Source of the DNA: JBPOJN01 sp052033505
Lineage (GTDB): Bacteria > UBA10199 > JACPAL01 > GCA-016699445
Direction: 5' to 3'
Length of the DNA: 49,299 nucleotides
Assembly (NCBI GenBank): GCA_052033505.1
Contig: JBPOJN010000011.1
Span: 1-49,299 of the forward strand
This document shows, one piece after another, positions 16,752 through 26,376 of the stretch. Position numbers and translations under genes: made by a program. The notes under the pieces were generated by a model. It saw only the letters and a list, made by a program, of their open reading frames with translations, did no database searches and was not told where the DNA came from. Position 1 is the first letter of the stretch. Each line of letters starts with the position of its first letter.

Positions 16752-17348
16752 CTAAAAATCGGATCGGGGTGTTCGGTACTTCACAGGGATATTGCTGTCG
16801 TCGATCGGACCGAAGACACCGGTGGCGCTTCCCTGCGGATCTTCGAGATCACCCGCAGGAAAAGGCTCGCGGGGGATCACGTCGGTGCGGGGCGTTATTT
16901 CCGGATCCACGGGCACCGGAAGGGATTCGCGGGGAGGCGGATTCTGGCTTTGATCGGGCGTGGAAGACTCCGTTTCCGCGTTGAAAAACGCACTGATCAC
17001 TTCTCCGTCGATCTTAAAAATCCCGGAAGTCACATTGCCGTTCGCGTCGAGCACCGTCGTCAGCTCGATCTTTTGGAAATCCTCGAAATCCGCCTCAAGA
17101 TTCAAATATTCCCGCGCGCGGACATAGTCCGCGACGACCGTACTGGCGCCGCTTGCGTTTGTCCGGGAGACCGAAACCGACGTATCGTCGATGAAAACGA
17201 AATCATAGACGGCGTCTTTCGTCGTCACTTTCAGAGATTTCAGGCCGATGTTAGGGTTTCCTAATTCGACTCCGGGATTGGGGCGCGTGTCGCATCCGAT
17301 CGAAAGCGCCGCCGTCATGAGTGCCAAGCTGAATAATATTTTTTTCAC
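16752..17348 (-). CDS. Small lipoprotein paired with a TIGR02147 regulator
   Basis: A 198-residue protein with a type II signal peptide and lipobox LSIGC (MKKILFSLALMTAALSIGC). The mature part starts DTRPNPGVELGNPN, then a strand-rich domain, and ends in a Pro/Asp-rich tail (PPPRESLPVPVDPEITPRTD). It overlaps the upstream regulator by 4 bp (ATGA). In several lineages TIGR02147 genes sit beside such lipoproteins, which suggests a shared role, but the function is unknown. Probably outer-membrane anchored. Confidence 0.8.
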   Translation of the reverse strand: MKKILFSLALMTAALSIGCDTRPNPGVELGNPNIGLKSLKVTTKDAVYDFVFIDDTSVSVSRTNASGASTVVADYVRAREYLNLEADFEDFQKIELTTVLDANGNVTSGIFKIDGEVISAFFNAETESSTPDQSQNPPPRESLPVPVDPEITPRTDVIPREPFPAGDLEDPQGSATGVFGPIDDSNIPVKYRTPRSDF

Positions 17349-18208
17349 GGGATCGACTCCGTCTTGCTGAGTTTAAAAAGTTGCAGGTTCAATTGACCGA
17401 CGAAATCCTTGGGGCCGTCTTTTTCCTGCTCCAAGATCGAATGGAGTTTCTTGCGGAATTTTTGGATCTCTTCCTTGGCCTTCTGGAAACTTTTCTTGGA
17501 GGTAACCACGGTCAGCGACGAAAACTCGCGTTCAGACGCCGGTTCTTCCATGACCGCACGCGCCGCCAAGCCGCTCATCTGGACATGGCAATTCGCGACC
17601 GAAAGCGACCAAACCTCGTCCGCGCTCGCGATCATTTCGTCCTGGCGCTCAAGCCCCCGGGACGTCTCGACCAAAAGGCCGCACTCCTTCAGATGGGAAA
17701 CGGCTTGTTTGACGTCACGCAGCTCCACGGTGGGATGGAGTTTTTCCCGGAGCCACGACACGTCCTTCACCCGATCGCCGGCAACGCGGACCAGCTCTAA
17801 AATCGCCACATAATACCAATGAGAGAGGATCTGATACTGGGCCGCCGTCATGTGTTTCGCGGCGATGAAACGTTTGTTGCGCGACAGGTCTTTGAAGTGG
17901 CGGTCTTTTTCCGCGTGGGTTTTCGCCTGATTGAATTTTACCAAGGATTCGAAATAGCGCCGTTCCAGGTCCGGAAGCCGCAAGCCCTGCGCAACCATGT
18001 GCAGACCTTCCTCGGCCAGGTTTCTCTTATTATCGATGACAAGTTTCAAAAAACTGGCCGACCGCGCGCCCGCCATGCGGCTGAAGGACTTATAAGAGAA
18101 AAGCACGTTTTTGCGCTTCATCTCCAAAAAACTATCCTTAAGGAACAATCGGTAATCGGTATAGTCGTAGATCGTTTTCATAAAATCGCTTGTAGGCTCC
18201 AAGCTCAT
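17345..18208 (-). CDS. TIGR02147-family regulator
   Basis: A 287-residue protein matching the paralogue at the left edge of the window: MKTIYDYTDYRLFLKDSF, then YKSFSRMAGARSASFLKLVIDNKRNLAEEG, HWYYVAILELVRV, and a helix-turn-helix-like KQAVSHLKECGLLVETSRG. The family is a putative transcription regulator. The start at 18208 has GGAAG a few bases upstream; the ATG at 18181 (MKTIYDY) matches the paralogue's start better and may be correct. It overlaps the lipoprotein gene by 4 bp and is divergent from the large beta-helix gene, 187 bp away, which it could also control (inference). Confidence 0.88.
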   Translation of the reverse strand: MSLEPTSDFMKTIYDYTDYRLFLKDSFLEMKRKNVLFSYKSFSRMAGARSASFLKLVIDNKRNLAEEGLHMVAQGLRLPDLERRYFESLVKFNQAKTHAEKDRHFKDLSRNKRFIAAKHMTAAQYQILSHWYYVAILELVRVAGDRVKDVSWLREKLHPTVELRDVKQAVSHLKECGLLVETSRGLERQDEMIASADEVWSLSVANCHVQMSGLAARAVMEEPASEREFSSLTVVTSKKSFQKAKEEIQKFRKKLHSILEQEKDGPKDFVGQLNLQLFKLSKTESIP

Positions 18209-18395
18209 TTTCTTCCGAAAACGGGGTTTGTTGCTAATTATCCGTAATAATCAATGTCAAAACAGATTTCGGGACGTCGTTTCAGTAAATAACCATTTTC
18301 TTTAGAAAACGTTTTTTATCTCACCCTCTTGAGTTCACGACCCTCAACCGGCATGCAGGCCGATCAATCGATCCAAACCAAAGAGGTGTTTTATT

Positions 18396-21300
18396 ATGAT
18401 ACGAAGAAACTTTATTTTTCCGGTCCTACTCACAGCGGCTCTGTTCGTTTCGTCCGCGGCTCAGGCTTTCACTTATACGGTCACGAACACGGATGACAGC
18501 GGTGCGGGCTCTCTGCGACAGGCCATCTTGGACACTATCAATGATGGCGGCGGAGCCATCGTCTTCAACGTTCCGGGAACCGCCCCCTTTGTCATCTCTC
18601 CTACGTCACCGCTGCCATCCTTTTCGCAAAACATCATCGATGGCTCGACGCAGCCGGGATTCGCCGGCTCTCCGATCATCATCTTGGACGGAAGCCTCCT
18701 GACAGGTTCCGGAACGGGCTTAACCCTTACGGGCTCCAGCACTCTTCTGAGTTTAAATGTGCGTAATTTCAGCGAATCCGGCGTCGAAATTCAGAACTTA
18801 AATAACACGGTGCAAAATTCGACTTTGGAATCGAACGCGATCGGGATTTTGGCCAACGCAACCTTCGGTCTCAATACGATTATCCAAGGAAATTTCATTT
18901 CGAACAACGAAGAGGGCATTAGGGCTCAGAACGGTGCTCACGGCATCCAAATCACCCAGAACCTCATCACTGCAAACCTGCAAAATGGCATCGCGATAGA
19001 CGGTCTCAGTAGCAGCATCAAGATTTCCCAGAACTCGATCCATTCCAATGGCTCCCTGGGAATCGACTTGAGTGAGGATGGCGTCACCGCGAACGACGCG
19101 GACGATCAAGACGACGGTGGGAATCACCTGCAAAACTTCCCCACGATCAGCCTCGCCCAGTCCAATGGCTGCGGCTCGCTAAATATCGAAGGCAGCCTGA
19201 CGGCCGATCCGGGACGCACCGATACTTACGATTTAGAATTTTTCTCGAACCCGGAAGCGGACGCCTCCGGCCATGGCGAAGGCGAGACGTACCTGACGAC
19301 GCTCCAAGTCACTCCCGTATCCGGTCTCAGCGATTTTCAAATGACGTCATCGCAGATCGTGCCGATCGGAAACTACCTCTCGGCCACGGCCATCCAGGTG
19401 ACGAATGGACACACTTCTGAATTTTCGCCCGTCCTTGAAGTCACGCCGCTCGTCGTCCCGGGTGAATTCGGCACGGTAAACCTCTCGACCGACGCCGCCA
19501 CACTGGACGAAAACGCCGGGCAAGTCTCAGTGACTCTGGCACGGACCTGCGGTTTCAGCGGACCGGTGTCGGTAGATGTGACGACCGTGGACGGCACGGC
19601 TCTCGCCGGACAAGACTACGAAGCTTCTTCGCAAACCGTCACCTTCGCGGACGGCGAAACGGAGAAAACCATCGCTCTCACGATCACTGACGACGCCGAT
19701 GATGAATCCGACGAGACTTTTCAGGTCACGCTTTCGAATCCAATCGGAGGCGTCACCCTCGGCGTTACGACCACGCAGACCGTGACGGTCACCGATAATG
19801 ATAATGCGGCGGGTCCATCCAATCCATCTCCCACCGGAGGCGATGGCATTGACGACACCGATAATGACGGCCCGGGAGGCGGCGGATCTTCCAATGCTTC
19901 TACCGCCGGCGGCTGCGCCCTGATCCAAGTCACGAAAACCCAGGACACCTTAGACGGCACCTGCGACGCTACCGATTGCTCCCTACGTGAAGCCGTCATC
20001 GCGGCGAATCAGACGGTCGAAGCCGATACCATCGTCCTTCCCGCCGGAGTCTACGCCCTGAGGATCAACGGAGCTTCCGAAGACGCCTCGGCCACGGGAG
20101 ACTTGGACATCTTAGGGGAGACGACGATCGAAGGCGCGGGAGCGGACAGCACGGCCATCGACGCCGCCCTCATCGACGACCGTATTTTTCATATTCCCAG
20201 TGGCACCGGCAATTTCACATTAAGCGGCGTGACCCTGCGTAACGGAACCACCATTTTTTTCGGCGGCGCACTTTATTCCGATATCCCCGCAGACATCACT
20301 CTCCGCGATTGTGCCTTTGCCCACAACAGCGCCACCCACGGAGGAGCCGTCTATCTCGATAATAATCACGACGTCCTCGTTTCCGACTGTACCTTCGATG
20401 GAAATTCCGTTTCGAACGACGGTGGTGCGATCTATGTCTCGACGGACGGAGGATTCGCTTCCCAGGTCAGGATTGAAGACTCGTCTTTCAGCTCGAACGT
20501 GGCGGACAACAACGGCGGCGCCATTTATCGGCAAGGCGACAATGACGACGGCGAACTCTTCGAACTCGCCGCGACCGTCGTCGACGGTAATGCGGCTTCA
20601 AACTACGCGGGCGGCGTCTACACGGAATCCCCCACGGTCATCACCGATTCGGTCATCAAGAACAACATCGCGGCTCGCTGTGCTGGAATGAATCAAGACC
20701 TTCAAGCGGGCCCAATGCGGATCGAGCGAACGGCGATCTTAGGAAATGTAGTTATATTCCTCAATAATAACGGCGGCGGAGCCTGCCTAAAATCCGTCAC
20801 GGAGGCCTCGGAAATCGTCGATTCCATCATCGCCAACAACAGCGCAGGATTTGGCGGCGGCCTTTATGTAGAAAGGGGCTCCCCACCCGATAACGGCGTC
20901 TTAAACATCACCAACACGACCATCTCCGGCAACGAAGCCGTCGTCGACAACGGTGGTGGCCTTTACATCGACGACGAGGCCTTGGAGGTCCATCTCACGA
21001 ACGTCACCTTGGCCGATAACGAATCCTTCACGCCCCCATCCAACCTCTTAATCTTCGGATCGACGAACGTGACTGCGGTCAACACCCTCATTGCCGACGG
21101 CGTCGGAACGGACAATTGCGCCTTTTTCACGGGGGGAGTCCTGACCTCTTTAGGCCACAACATCGACAGCGGCACGTCTTGTGGACTCAATGGCACCGGC
21201 GATCTCTCCAGCACCGACCCTCTTCTCGCGGCCTTAGCCGACAACGGCGGCCCGACGCTGACCCAGGCCCTCCAAGCCAGCAGCCCGGCAATCGATGCGG

Positions 21301-21518
21301 GCGACAGCGCTCATTGTCCCACGACCGACCAGCGCGGCGAGACCCGTCCGACAGCTTGCGACATCGGCGCCTTCGAGCTCACGTCCTGCGGCGACGGCGT
21401 CGTGCAGACAGGAGAAGCGTGTGACGGTGGAGACACTTGCAATACGGACTGCACGTTGAAAAGCGACGGGAACGGTTCGGGAAGTTCTTCTTCGGGCGGA
21501 TGTAGTTTGATGCGGTAG
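18396..21518 (+). CDS. Secreted beta-helix/Calx-beta/CSLREA surface protein, apparent fusion
   Basis: A 1040-residue protein with a Sec signal (MIRRNFIFPVLLTAALFVSSAAQA), preceded by AGAGG. Half A (to about residue 510): right-handed beta-helix (GAGSLRQAILDTIND, IIDGSTQPGFAGSP, ILANATFGLNTIIQGNFISNNEEGI), a Calx-beta domain (LSTDAATLDENAGQVSVTLAR ... VTVTDNDN) and a Gly/Asp/Ser linker ending GGCALI. Half B: a CSLREA domain (DCSLREAVIAANQ), a second beta-helix of the polymorphic-membrane-protein type (repeated GGAIY/GGALY and NN.A), a short Cys-rich CGDGVVQTGEACDGG repeat and the end SSSSGGCSLMR. Half A is paralogous to the whole protein at 22514-24277. Such proteins are adhesins or extracellular binding proteins; ligand unknown. 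Confidence 0.88.
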   Translation: MIRRNFIFPVLLTAALFVSSAAQAFTYTVTNTDDSGAGSLRQAILDTINDGGGAIVFNVPGTAPFVISPTSPLPSFSQNIIDGSTQPGFAGSPIIILDGSLLTGSGTGLTLTGSSTLLSLNVRNFSESGVEIQNLNNTVQNSTLESNAIGILANATFGLNTIIQGNFISNNEEGIRAQNGAHGIQITQNLITANLQNGIAIDGLSSSIKISQNSIHSNGSLGIDLSEDGVTANDADDQDDGGNHLQNFPTISLAQSNGCGSLNIEGSLTADPGRTDTYDLEFFSNPEADASGHGEGETYLTTLQVTPVSGLSDFQMTSSQIVPIGNYLSATAIQVTNGHTSEFSPVLEVTPLVVPGEFGTVNLSTDAATLDENAGQVSVTLARTCGFSGPVSVDVTTVDGTALAGQDYEASSQTVTFADGETEKTIALTITDDADDESDETFQVTLSNPIGGVTLGVTTTQTVTVTDNDNAAGPSNPSPTGGDGIDDTDNDGPGGGGSSNASTAGGCALIQVTKTQDTLDGTCDATDCSLREAVIAANQTVEADTIVLPAGVYALRINGASEDASATGDLDILGETTIEGAGADSTAIDAALIDDRIFHIPSGTGNFTLSGVTLRNGTTIFFGGALYSDIPADITLRDCAFAHNSATHGGAVYLDNNHDVLVSDCTFDGNSVSNDGGAIYVSTDGGFASQVRIEDSSFSSNVADNNGGAIYRQGDNDDGELFELAATVVDGNAASNYAGGVYTESPTVITDSVIKNNIAARCAGMNQDLQAGPMRIERTAILGNVVIFLNNNGGGACLKSVTEASEIVDSIIANNSAGFGGGLYVERGSPPDNGVLNITNTTISGNEAVVDNGGGLYIDDEALEVHLTNVTLADNESFTPPSNLLIFGSTNVTAVNTLIADGVGTDNCAFFTGGVLTSLGHNIDSGTSCGLNGTGDLSSTDPLLAALADNGGPTLTQALQASSPAIDAGDSAHCPTTDQRGETRPTACDIGAFELTSCGDGVVQTGEACDGGDTCNTDCTLKSDGNGSGSSSSGGCSLMR

Positions 21519-21520
21519 CT

Positions 21521-22309
21521 TCAGGGCCTCTCGAAATCGTCGACACTCAAAAAAGGGACCTGCGCGTACCACGAATCACCCGGCGTTGCCCGGGGAAATT
21601 CTGCCTCCGGGTGCACCACTAGCCCTCCTGCGAGGAAACTCTCATACGTAAGCGCGAGATCGCCGAGTGTCTCGATGACGCCTTTTACGTCGGCTTCCGA
21701 TTTCCGCAAATCATCCAAGGTCAGCGTCAGAAAATCAGGAGCGCCCACCAAGAGACCGTTCAACTGTCTCGTCCAAGTTTGAACGTCTGATTCCCATAAG
21801 GTCACGTTCTTCATGCGAGATGAGTCCGTGTGGTCCGGATTTAAGTAGGACAAGGTCCGCGGCCACAATGTCTTTGACGAGACATAAAGTGCCCAACAGC
21901 CTTCCACCATGCCAGTGGCCACAGGATGGATCGCTTGAGACAAAGAATTACGGCCTTTGGTCTCCCCTTCTCCTCCCTCCAAAGCGGTGAGCAGACCGTG
22001 AATGACGAAATCCATGGTCCCCTGTCCCACGCACCAAGGAGCTGCCCGCTTTAAAGGAGCCTCTTGCTCCAACTGAACCCAGGCTTTCACGCGATGCCTC
22101 TGCAAGCATTGAAGGAACAAACCCGTCCCCTTCGGCCCCTCCAAAGAAATGCGCGGAGCACTTCGAAAGAGAGCTGAGACCAAGTTTTCCGAGTCCGCAA
22201 GAAAAAGACGTAACCCCTTGTTTTCGGAAGGTAAAGAGGCCGAAACTCTATCGAAGGTTTCGAGGAAACCGGAGACGACGGAATGAGCTTGAGAGATAGC
22301 GAACGACAT
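21521..22309 (-). CDS. Hypothetical protein
   Basis: A 262-residue protein beginning MSFAISQAHSVVSGFLETFDRVS, with no signal peptide or membrane segment. It contains a Gly-rich loop (ISLEGPKGTGLFLQCLQRH) that is not a proper Walker A because no GKS/T follows. I do not recognise a family. It is convergent with the 1040-residue surface protein (two bases apart) and divergent from its paralogue, so it separates two related genes. About 200 bp upstream (22310-22513) is moderately AT-rich non-coding DNA carrying both promoters. Confidence 0.6.
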   Translation of the reverse strand: MSFAISQAHSVVSGFLETFDRVSASLPSENKGLRLFLADSENLVSALFRSAPRISLEGPKGTGLFLQCLQRHRVKAWVQLEQEAPLKRAAPWCVGQGTMDFVIHGLLTALEGGEGETKGRNSLSQAIHPVATGMVEGCWALYVSSKTLWPRTLSYLNPDHTDSSRMKNVTLWESDVQTWTRQLNGLLVGAPDFLTLTLDDLRKSEADVKGVIETLGDLALTYESFLAGGLVVHPEAEFPRATPGDSWYAQVPFLSVDDFERP

Positions 22310-22513
22310 AGATTTTTCTCGCTGCAGCGCGCGGAAAGTTGCCGGAATATTCCAACCCCTTAAAAACTGTTCAAAACTATTGCAATCCTAGATCGTTCCC
22401 ACTCGTTCCCACTAATTCTGAGCAACTTATGAGGGCGTCTTCGCGATGACCTGTGTCAGTATCGTTTTCTAATGAAAATAATCGTTCTTAAAACTGAAAG
22501 AGGAACCTTACTT

Positions 22514-24277
22514 ATGAAACTAAAAAAACTTCTCTTAGTCACAGCAGCAGCCACATGTCTCTTAGCGACTACCCGATCGGAAGCAGCAACCTTCACAGTC
22601 AATACAACCGCCGATGGAGTGGATCTGGTTTTGGGCGACGGTATCTGTGAAGCTACGAATGGTGAGGGAGACTGCACCTTGAGAGCCGCCATACAAAATG
22701 CAAATGATCTGGCTGGCACCGATACCATCGAGTTCAATATCTCAGGCTCAGGATCTCACACCATCACAGTGACATCTGATTTACCTACGATTACCAACGA
22801 CTTAACCATCAATGGAGCCTCTCAGCCCGGTTTTTCAGGATCTCCCTTGATCGCAATCGATGGCTCCGACACCTTCGGCACAGGGCTCCTGATGACGAGC
22901 ACGACAACTGTACGCTCTTTAAACATTCGAGGGTTTGTTGGTAGAAGCATCCTGATTTCGGGTGGAAACAATCATACCATCCAAGGCTGCTACCTCGGGA
23001 CCGACATTACCGGCACTGTTGCCTCTGCAACGGACTATGGCCTGCACGTTCAACTTTCCGACGGAAACACCATCGGCGGCCCAAATCCGGGAGATGGCAA
23101 CATCATCTCGGGAAACAATTTTGAAGGAATTGTTTTCGTCAATTCCAACGACAACACTGTCCAAGGAAATTTCATCGGCACGGATGCCGGCCATACACTC
23201 CTCATCCCCAACGGAACTCCGGCCAATGACAATTCAGGGATCTACGGGACCGGTAACAACAACATCATCGGCGGACTCATCGCAGGTGAGGGAAATTATA
23301 TTTTGGGGAATAATGGCGACGGCATCTTCTGGGAAGGTGGTGTCGATAATTCCATCATCGGCAACGTAATCGCCTTCAATACGGAGCGCGGCGTTAATAT
23401 CGCTTTCGGATCTCGCAACCAAATCCGACAAAACTCTATTTACTCCAATGGCGACTTAGGAATCGATTTGGGGGACAACGGGATCACGGTCAATGACTTT
23501 CAGGACTCCGATGCGGGAGTCAATGCTCTACAGAATTTCCCACTGATCACTTCGGCCCAATCGGACGGGTGTAACAATTTAAGCCTTCAAGGCGCACTGC
23601 AGAGCAACATAAACACCAACGACTATACCATCGAGTTTTTTTCCAACTCCGAAGCCGACATCTCAGGCAATGGGGAAGGTCAAACTTACCTCGGGGAAGT
23701 CCTAGTCAATACGAGCGGAGCAGGCGTAGGTGGTTTTCAAACCCAGTTAAGCCAACAAGTTCCGGTCGGAAGCTTCATTTCTGCAACGGCTACTTCCGCA
23801 ATTCTCAATACATCTGAGTTGTCGACGGCCGTGGAAGTTACACTCTTAGACGCTCCCGGGGAGATTTCACTCGCCTCAGACAACGCCTCGATCGATGAGG
23901 GTGCCGGGCAGGTGTCGATCACTCTGAATAGAGCCTGCGGTAATACAGAAGTCTCCGTAGACATCGCGGCAACGGACAATACGGCGACGGCCTCAACTGA
24001 TTTCGAAGCCTTGTCTCAAACCGTTACCTTTGCACTAGGCGAAACGGAAAAAACCGTCTCTATCGTCATCTTGGAAGATACTGAAATCGAATCTGACGAA
24101 ACTTTTGTAGTCACTATTTCCAACCCCATCGGAGGTGCAACTCTTGGCGGTATCACCGAAAGCGCTGTTACCATCACTGACAATGACACTCCCGTGACAG
24201 GAAACACCGGAGGAAATACCAACGGCGGAACTTCCGACGGAGCTGGCTCATCCGGCGGCTGCAGCCTGATCCGATAA
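22514..24277 (+). CDS. Secreted beta-helix/Calx-beta surface protein, paralogue of half A
   Basis: A 587-residue protein. The ATG at 22514 (MKLKKLLLVTAAATCLLATTRSEA, a Sec signal) with AGAGGAA near 22500 is preferred over the upstream frame at 22472. Domains: a CSLREA-like start (DGICEATNGEGDCTLRAAIQNAND), a right-handed beta-helix with NTIGGPNPGDGNIISGNN-type repeats, a strand domain, a Calx-beta domain (LASDNASIDEGAGQVSITLNR ... VTITDNDTP), a Thr/Gly/Asn linker and the end SSGGCSLIR. It aligns with half A of the 1040-residue protein throughout. Codon use looks more AT-rich than neighbours. A strong terminator follows. Confidence 0.88.
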   Translation: MKLKKLLLVTAAATCLLATTRSEAATFTVNTTADGVDLVLGDGICEATNGEGDCTLRAAIQNANDLAGTDTIEFNISGSGSHTITVTSDLPTITNDLTINGASQPGFSGSPLIAIDGSDTFGTGLLMTSTTTVRSLNIRGFVGRSILISGGNNHTIQGCYLGTDITGTVASATDYGLHVQLSDGNTIGGPNPGDGNIISGNNFEGIVFVNSNDNTVQGNFIGTDAGHTLLIPNGTPANDNSGIYGTGNNNIIGGLIAGEGNYILGNNGDGIFWEGGVDNSIIGNVIAFNTERGVNIAFGSRNQIRQNSIYSNGDLGIDLGDNGITVNDFQDSDAGVNALQNFPLITSAQSDGCNNLSLQGALQSNINTNDYTIEFFSNSEADISGNGEGQTYLGEVLVNTSGAGVGGFQTQLSQQVPVGSFISATATSAILNTSELSTAVEVTLLDAPGEISLASDNASIDEGAGQVSITLNRACGNTEVSVDIAATDNTATASTDFEALSQTVTFALGETEKTVSIVILEDTEIESDETFVVTISNPIGGATLGGITESAVTITDNDTPVTGNTGGNTNGGTSDGAGSSGGCSLIR

Positions 24278-24308
24278 CTCTGCTTGTTCGTTAAACAGTA
24301 TGGAAGTA

Positions 24309-24349
24309 AGAGGGTTCATGGAGGAGTAACCATGGACCCTCTTTTTTTT
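24309..24349 (+). terminator. Rho-independent terminator after the surface-protein gene
   Basis: AGAGGGTTCATGG (24309-24321) pairs with CCATGGACCCTCT (24330-24342) with one mismatched position, around an 8-base loop, followed by a run of eight T. It ends transcription of the gene at 22514-24277. Confidence 0.9.
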
Positions 24350-24441
24350 CGCGGTTCCTTTCTCACGCATGGCCTTGAATATGCCTCCGTCGTTTTTATT
24401 CTCCTCCTCATCTTAGGCTATAACGGCACTCCTCTATTTTT

Positions 24442-25087
24442 ATGGACGATTGGATCACCCTCGCGGCCATCTCAACGATCTTGGGCCTCGCCTTCCGAAT
24501 GCGCGATCCGGAAAATCTCTTGGGACACGGGGAAGATCTGGTAGAAATGACTTGAAGGCGTTCGATAAAAACTTCTGGGGCCACGTCGGCCACGTCGTGC
24601 GCAACTCTTCCGCGCGATTCTTTTAAGCCTCACGCGCGGTCGCCCCGCCGGATCTCCGGTCGGCGGGCCGCTGGGTGTCGGCTGGTTCTTCAAAGTCTTC
24701 GTGCGCGGCTGATCGCATGTGAACGCGCTTGAGGACGAACCGGCGGATGACGTGACCCATGACATTTCCGTCGCGATTCAAAGAGACGGCGAGCAAAGGG
24801 AGCGCATGACGGAAGGCATGTACCTGCCGAAACAAGAAGGCGAATCGCTCAAGCGCATCGAAGAGACGTTCCAGGTCGTGAAGGCCGCCGAAGAGATCGA
24901 GAAAAAAATCCGCAAGGCCGTGAAGGCGAAGCAGTTGCCGAAACTCAAAGGCGATGCGTTAGTCGCGGAGGCCTTGCAGCAAGGCGTGATCGACCGGGCG
25001 GAAGCGGCGACCCTGAAAAAGGCCGAGGAAATGCGATTCGAGGCCATCACCGTCGATGATTTTTCGGAAGAAGAGTATTCCGGATAA
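24442..25087 (+). pseudogene. fadE: Decayed fadE-type acyl-CoA dehydrogenase remnant
   Basis: Three stretches in different frames recall FadE. First, ATG at 24442 gives MDDWITLAAISTILGLAFR... GHGEDLVEMT, then a stop at 24555. Just after, another frame reads KAFDKNFWGHVGHVVRNSSARFF and stops, continuing after a frameshift as SLTRGRPAGSPVGGP (FWGHxG..V.N and LT.G...P are conserved in FadE). Last, 24719-25087 encodes an intact 122-residue C-terminal (DUF1974-like) piece: ERMTEGMYLPKQEGESLKRIEETFQ, EEIEKKIRKAVK, LVAEALQQGVIDRAEAATLKKAEEMRFEAITVDDF. The catalytic dehydrogenase core is missing. I conclude a gene destroyed by a large internal deletion plus frameshifts. Beta-oxidation through this locus is lost. 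Confidence 0.75.
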
Positions 25088-25121
25088 TCACTATAATAAA
25101 CGTTGATTATCCGGATAATCA
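25076..25121 (+). promoter_or_regulatory. Tandem palindromes upstream of the DUF4143 ATPase
   Basis: TGATTATCCGGATAATCA at 25104-25121 is a perfect 18-bp palindrome. A second, imperfect copy (TATTCCGGATAATCA, 25076-25090) lies with its centre 31 bp away, about three helical turns. They end 16 bp before the ATPase start and run into the last codons of the fadE remnant. They look like an operator pair for autoregulation; the regulator is unknown. Confidence 0.65.
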
Positions 25122-25137
25122 CCAATAGAATGGTGGC

Positions 25138-26322
25138 ATGTCAAAGTCGATTTCCCCAAGTGGAGACTATAAACGCATCCTTGAACTGCCCGAGCTTCTA
25201 AAGAAAAAGTCTCATTTTCTTTTTGGTCCTCGAGCAACGGGCAAAACCACGCTGATCCATCAACAGCTCCGGAAAAAAGCTTTCTTTATCGACCTGCTCA
25301 AGGGCGAGTTTGCCTTGCGTCTCGGCGCTCATCCATCGGAGCTGGAAGGCATTATTTCCGAAAACTTAAAATCCTCATCATGGATCGTCATCGACGAAGT
25401 TCAAAAAATCCCCGCCCTGCTGGATGAAGTGCATCGTCTCATCGAAGAAAAGGGCTGGCGCTTTTTGCTGACGGGAAGCAGCGCGCGCAAATTGAGGAGA
25501 GGCCAAGCCAATCTGCTCGCGGGCCGGGCCTGGCGCGCCGAACTTTTTCCGCTGACATGGCAGGAGCTTCCCGACTTTAATCTCGACCGCTATTTGCGCT
25601 ACGGAGGGCTTCCCGCGGTGGTCACGAGCCCCGAAGCCGAAGAGGAACTCCACGCCTACGTCCAGACCTATCTGCGCGAAGAAATCCTGGCCGAAGGCCT
25701 GATCCGACAGCTCCCGCCCTTCTCGCGTTTTTTACAGACGGCGGCGCTCATGAACGGCCAGTTGGTGAATTACGCCCAAGTGGGAAGCGACGCCGAAGTC
25801 CCCGCGCAAACGGTGCGCGAATATTTTTCCATCCTCGAAGATACCCTGATCGGGTTTCAGCTCCCGCCGTGGACGCGGTCTAAAAAGAGGAAGGCGATCC
25901 AGACCGCAAAATTTTATTTTTTCGATCCAGGCGTCACCCACACATTGGCCGGCACCAAAACTTTAGATCGTAATTCTAATCTTTACGGCACGAGTTTCGA
26001 ACAATTCCTCGGCATGGAGATCAAGGCATACTTAAGCTATACGCGCTCCAAGGAAGAACTTTTCTACTGGAGAACGACTCACGGCGACGAAGTGGATTTT
26101 CTGATCGGTGAAGAGGTGGGAATCGAAGTCAAATCCACCGTGCGCCGCTCCACCCGGGATGCAACAGGCTTGAAACGCCTGGAAGAGGAAAGGAAATTCA
26201 AAAAACTCTTCCTCGTCACCCAGGATAAAATATCTTCTCGCGAAGGATCGATCGTTTCCCTGCATTGGGAGGAATTTCTGACTCGATTGTGGGAGGGTAA
26301 GATTCTCAGCAGACTTTCCTAG
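25138..26322 (+). CDS. AAA_14/DUF4143 ATPase
   Basis: A 394-residue protein. N-terminal P-loop ATPase with FGPRATGKTTLIHQQL (Walker A GPRATGKT), Walker B WIVIDEVQKIP, and sensor-like RFLLTGSSARKLRRG, typical of the AAA_14 family. LTWQELPDFNLDRYLRYGGLPAVVTS is the family's linker. The C-terminal DUF4143 domain contains FEQFLGMEIKAYLS ... YWRTTHGDEVDFLI ... GIEVKSTVR, a PD-(D/E)xK-like fold whose E-x-K appears intact. The physiological role is not settled; these genes spread horizontally and sit in accessory regions. The start at 25138 has no clear SD (GGTGG is only one base away). Confidence 0.88.
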   Translation: MSKSISPSGDYKRILELPELLKKKSHFLFGPRATGKTTLIHQQLRKKAFFIDLLKGEFALRLGAHPSELEGIISENLKSSSWIVIDEVQKIPALLDEVHRLIEEKGWRFLLTGSSARKLRRGQANLLAGRAWRAELFPLTWQELPDFNLDRYLRYGGLPAVVTSPEAEEELHAYVQTYLREEILAEGLIRQLPPFSRFLQTAALMNGQLVNYAQVGSDAEVPAQTVREYFSILEDTLIGFQLPPWTRSKKRKAIQTAKFYFFDPGVTHTLAGTKTLDRNSNLYGTSFEQFLGMEIKAYLSYTRSKEELFYWRTTHGDEVDFLIGEEVGIEVKSTVRRSTRDATGLKRLEEERKFKKLFLVTQDKISSREGSIVSLHWEEFLTRLWEGKILSRLS

Positions 26323-26376
26323 CAATCCCTATGGGACCTTTTTGACATAGGACCCGCACAACGAATTTTTCTAAAT

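Noticed and set aside
24284..24544. 86-residue frame after the surface protein
   Set aside because: It runs through the terminator and into the FadE remnant in another frame, with no natural composition.
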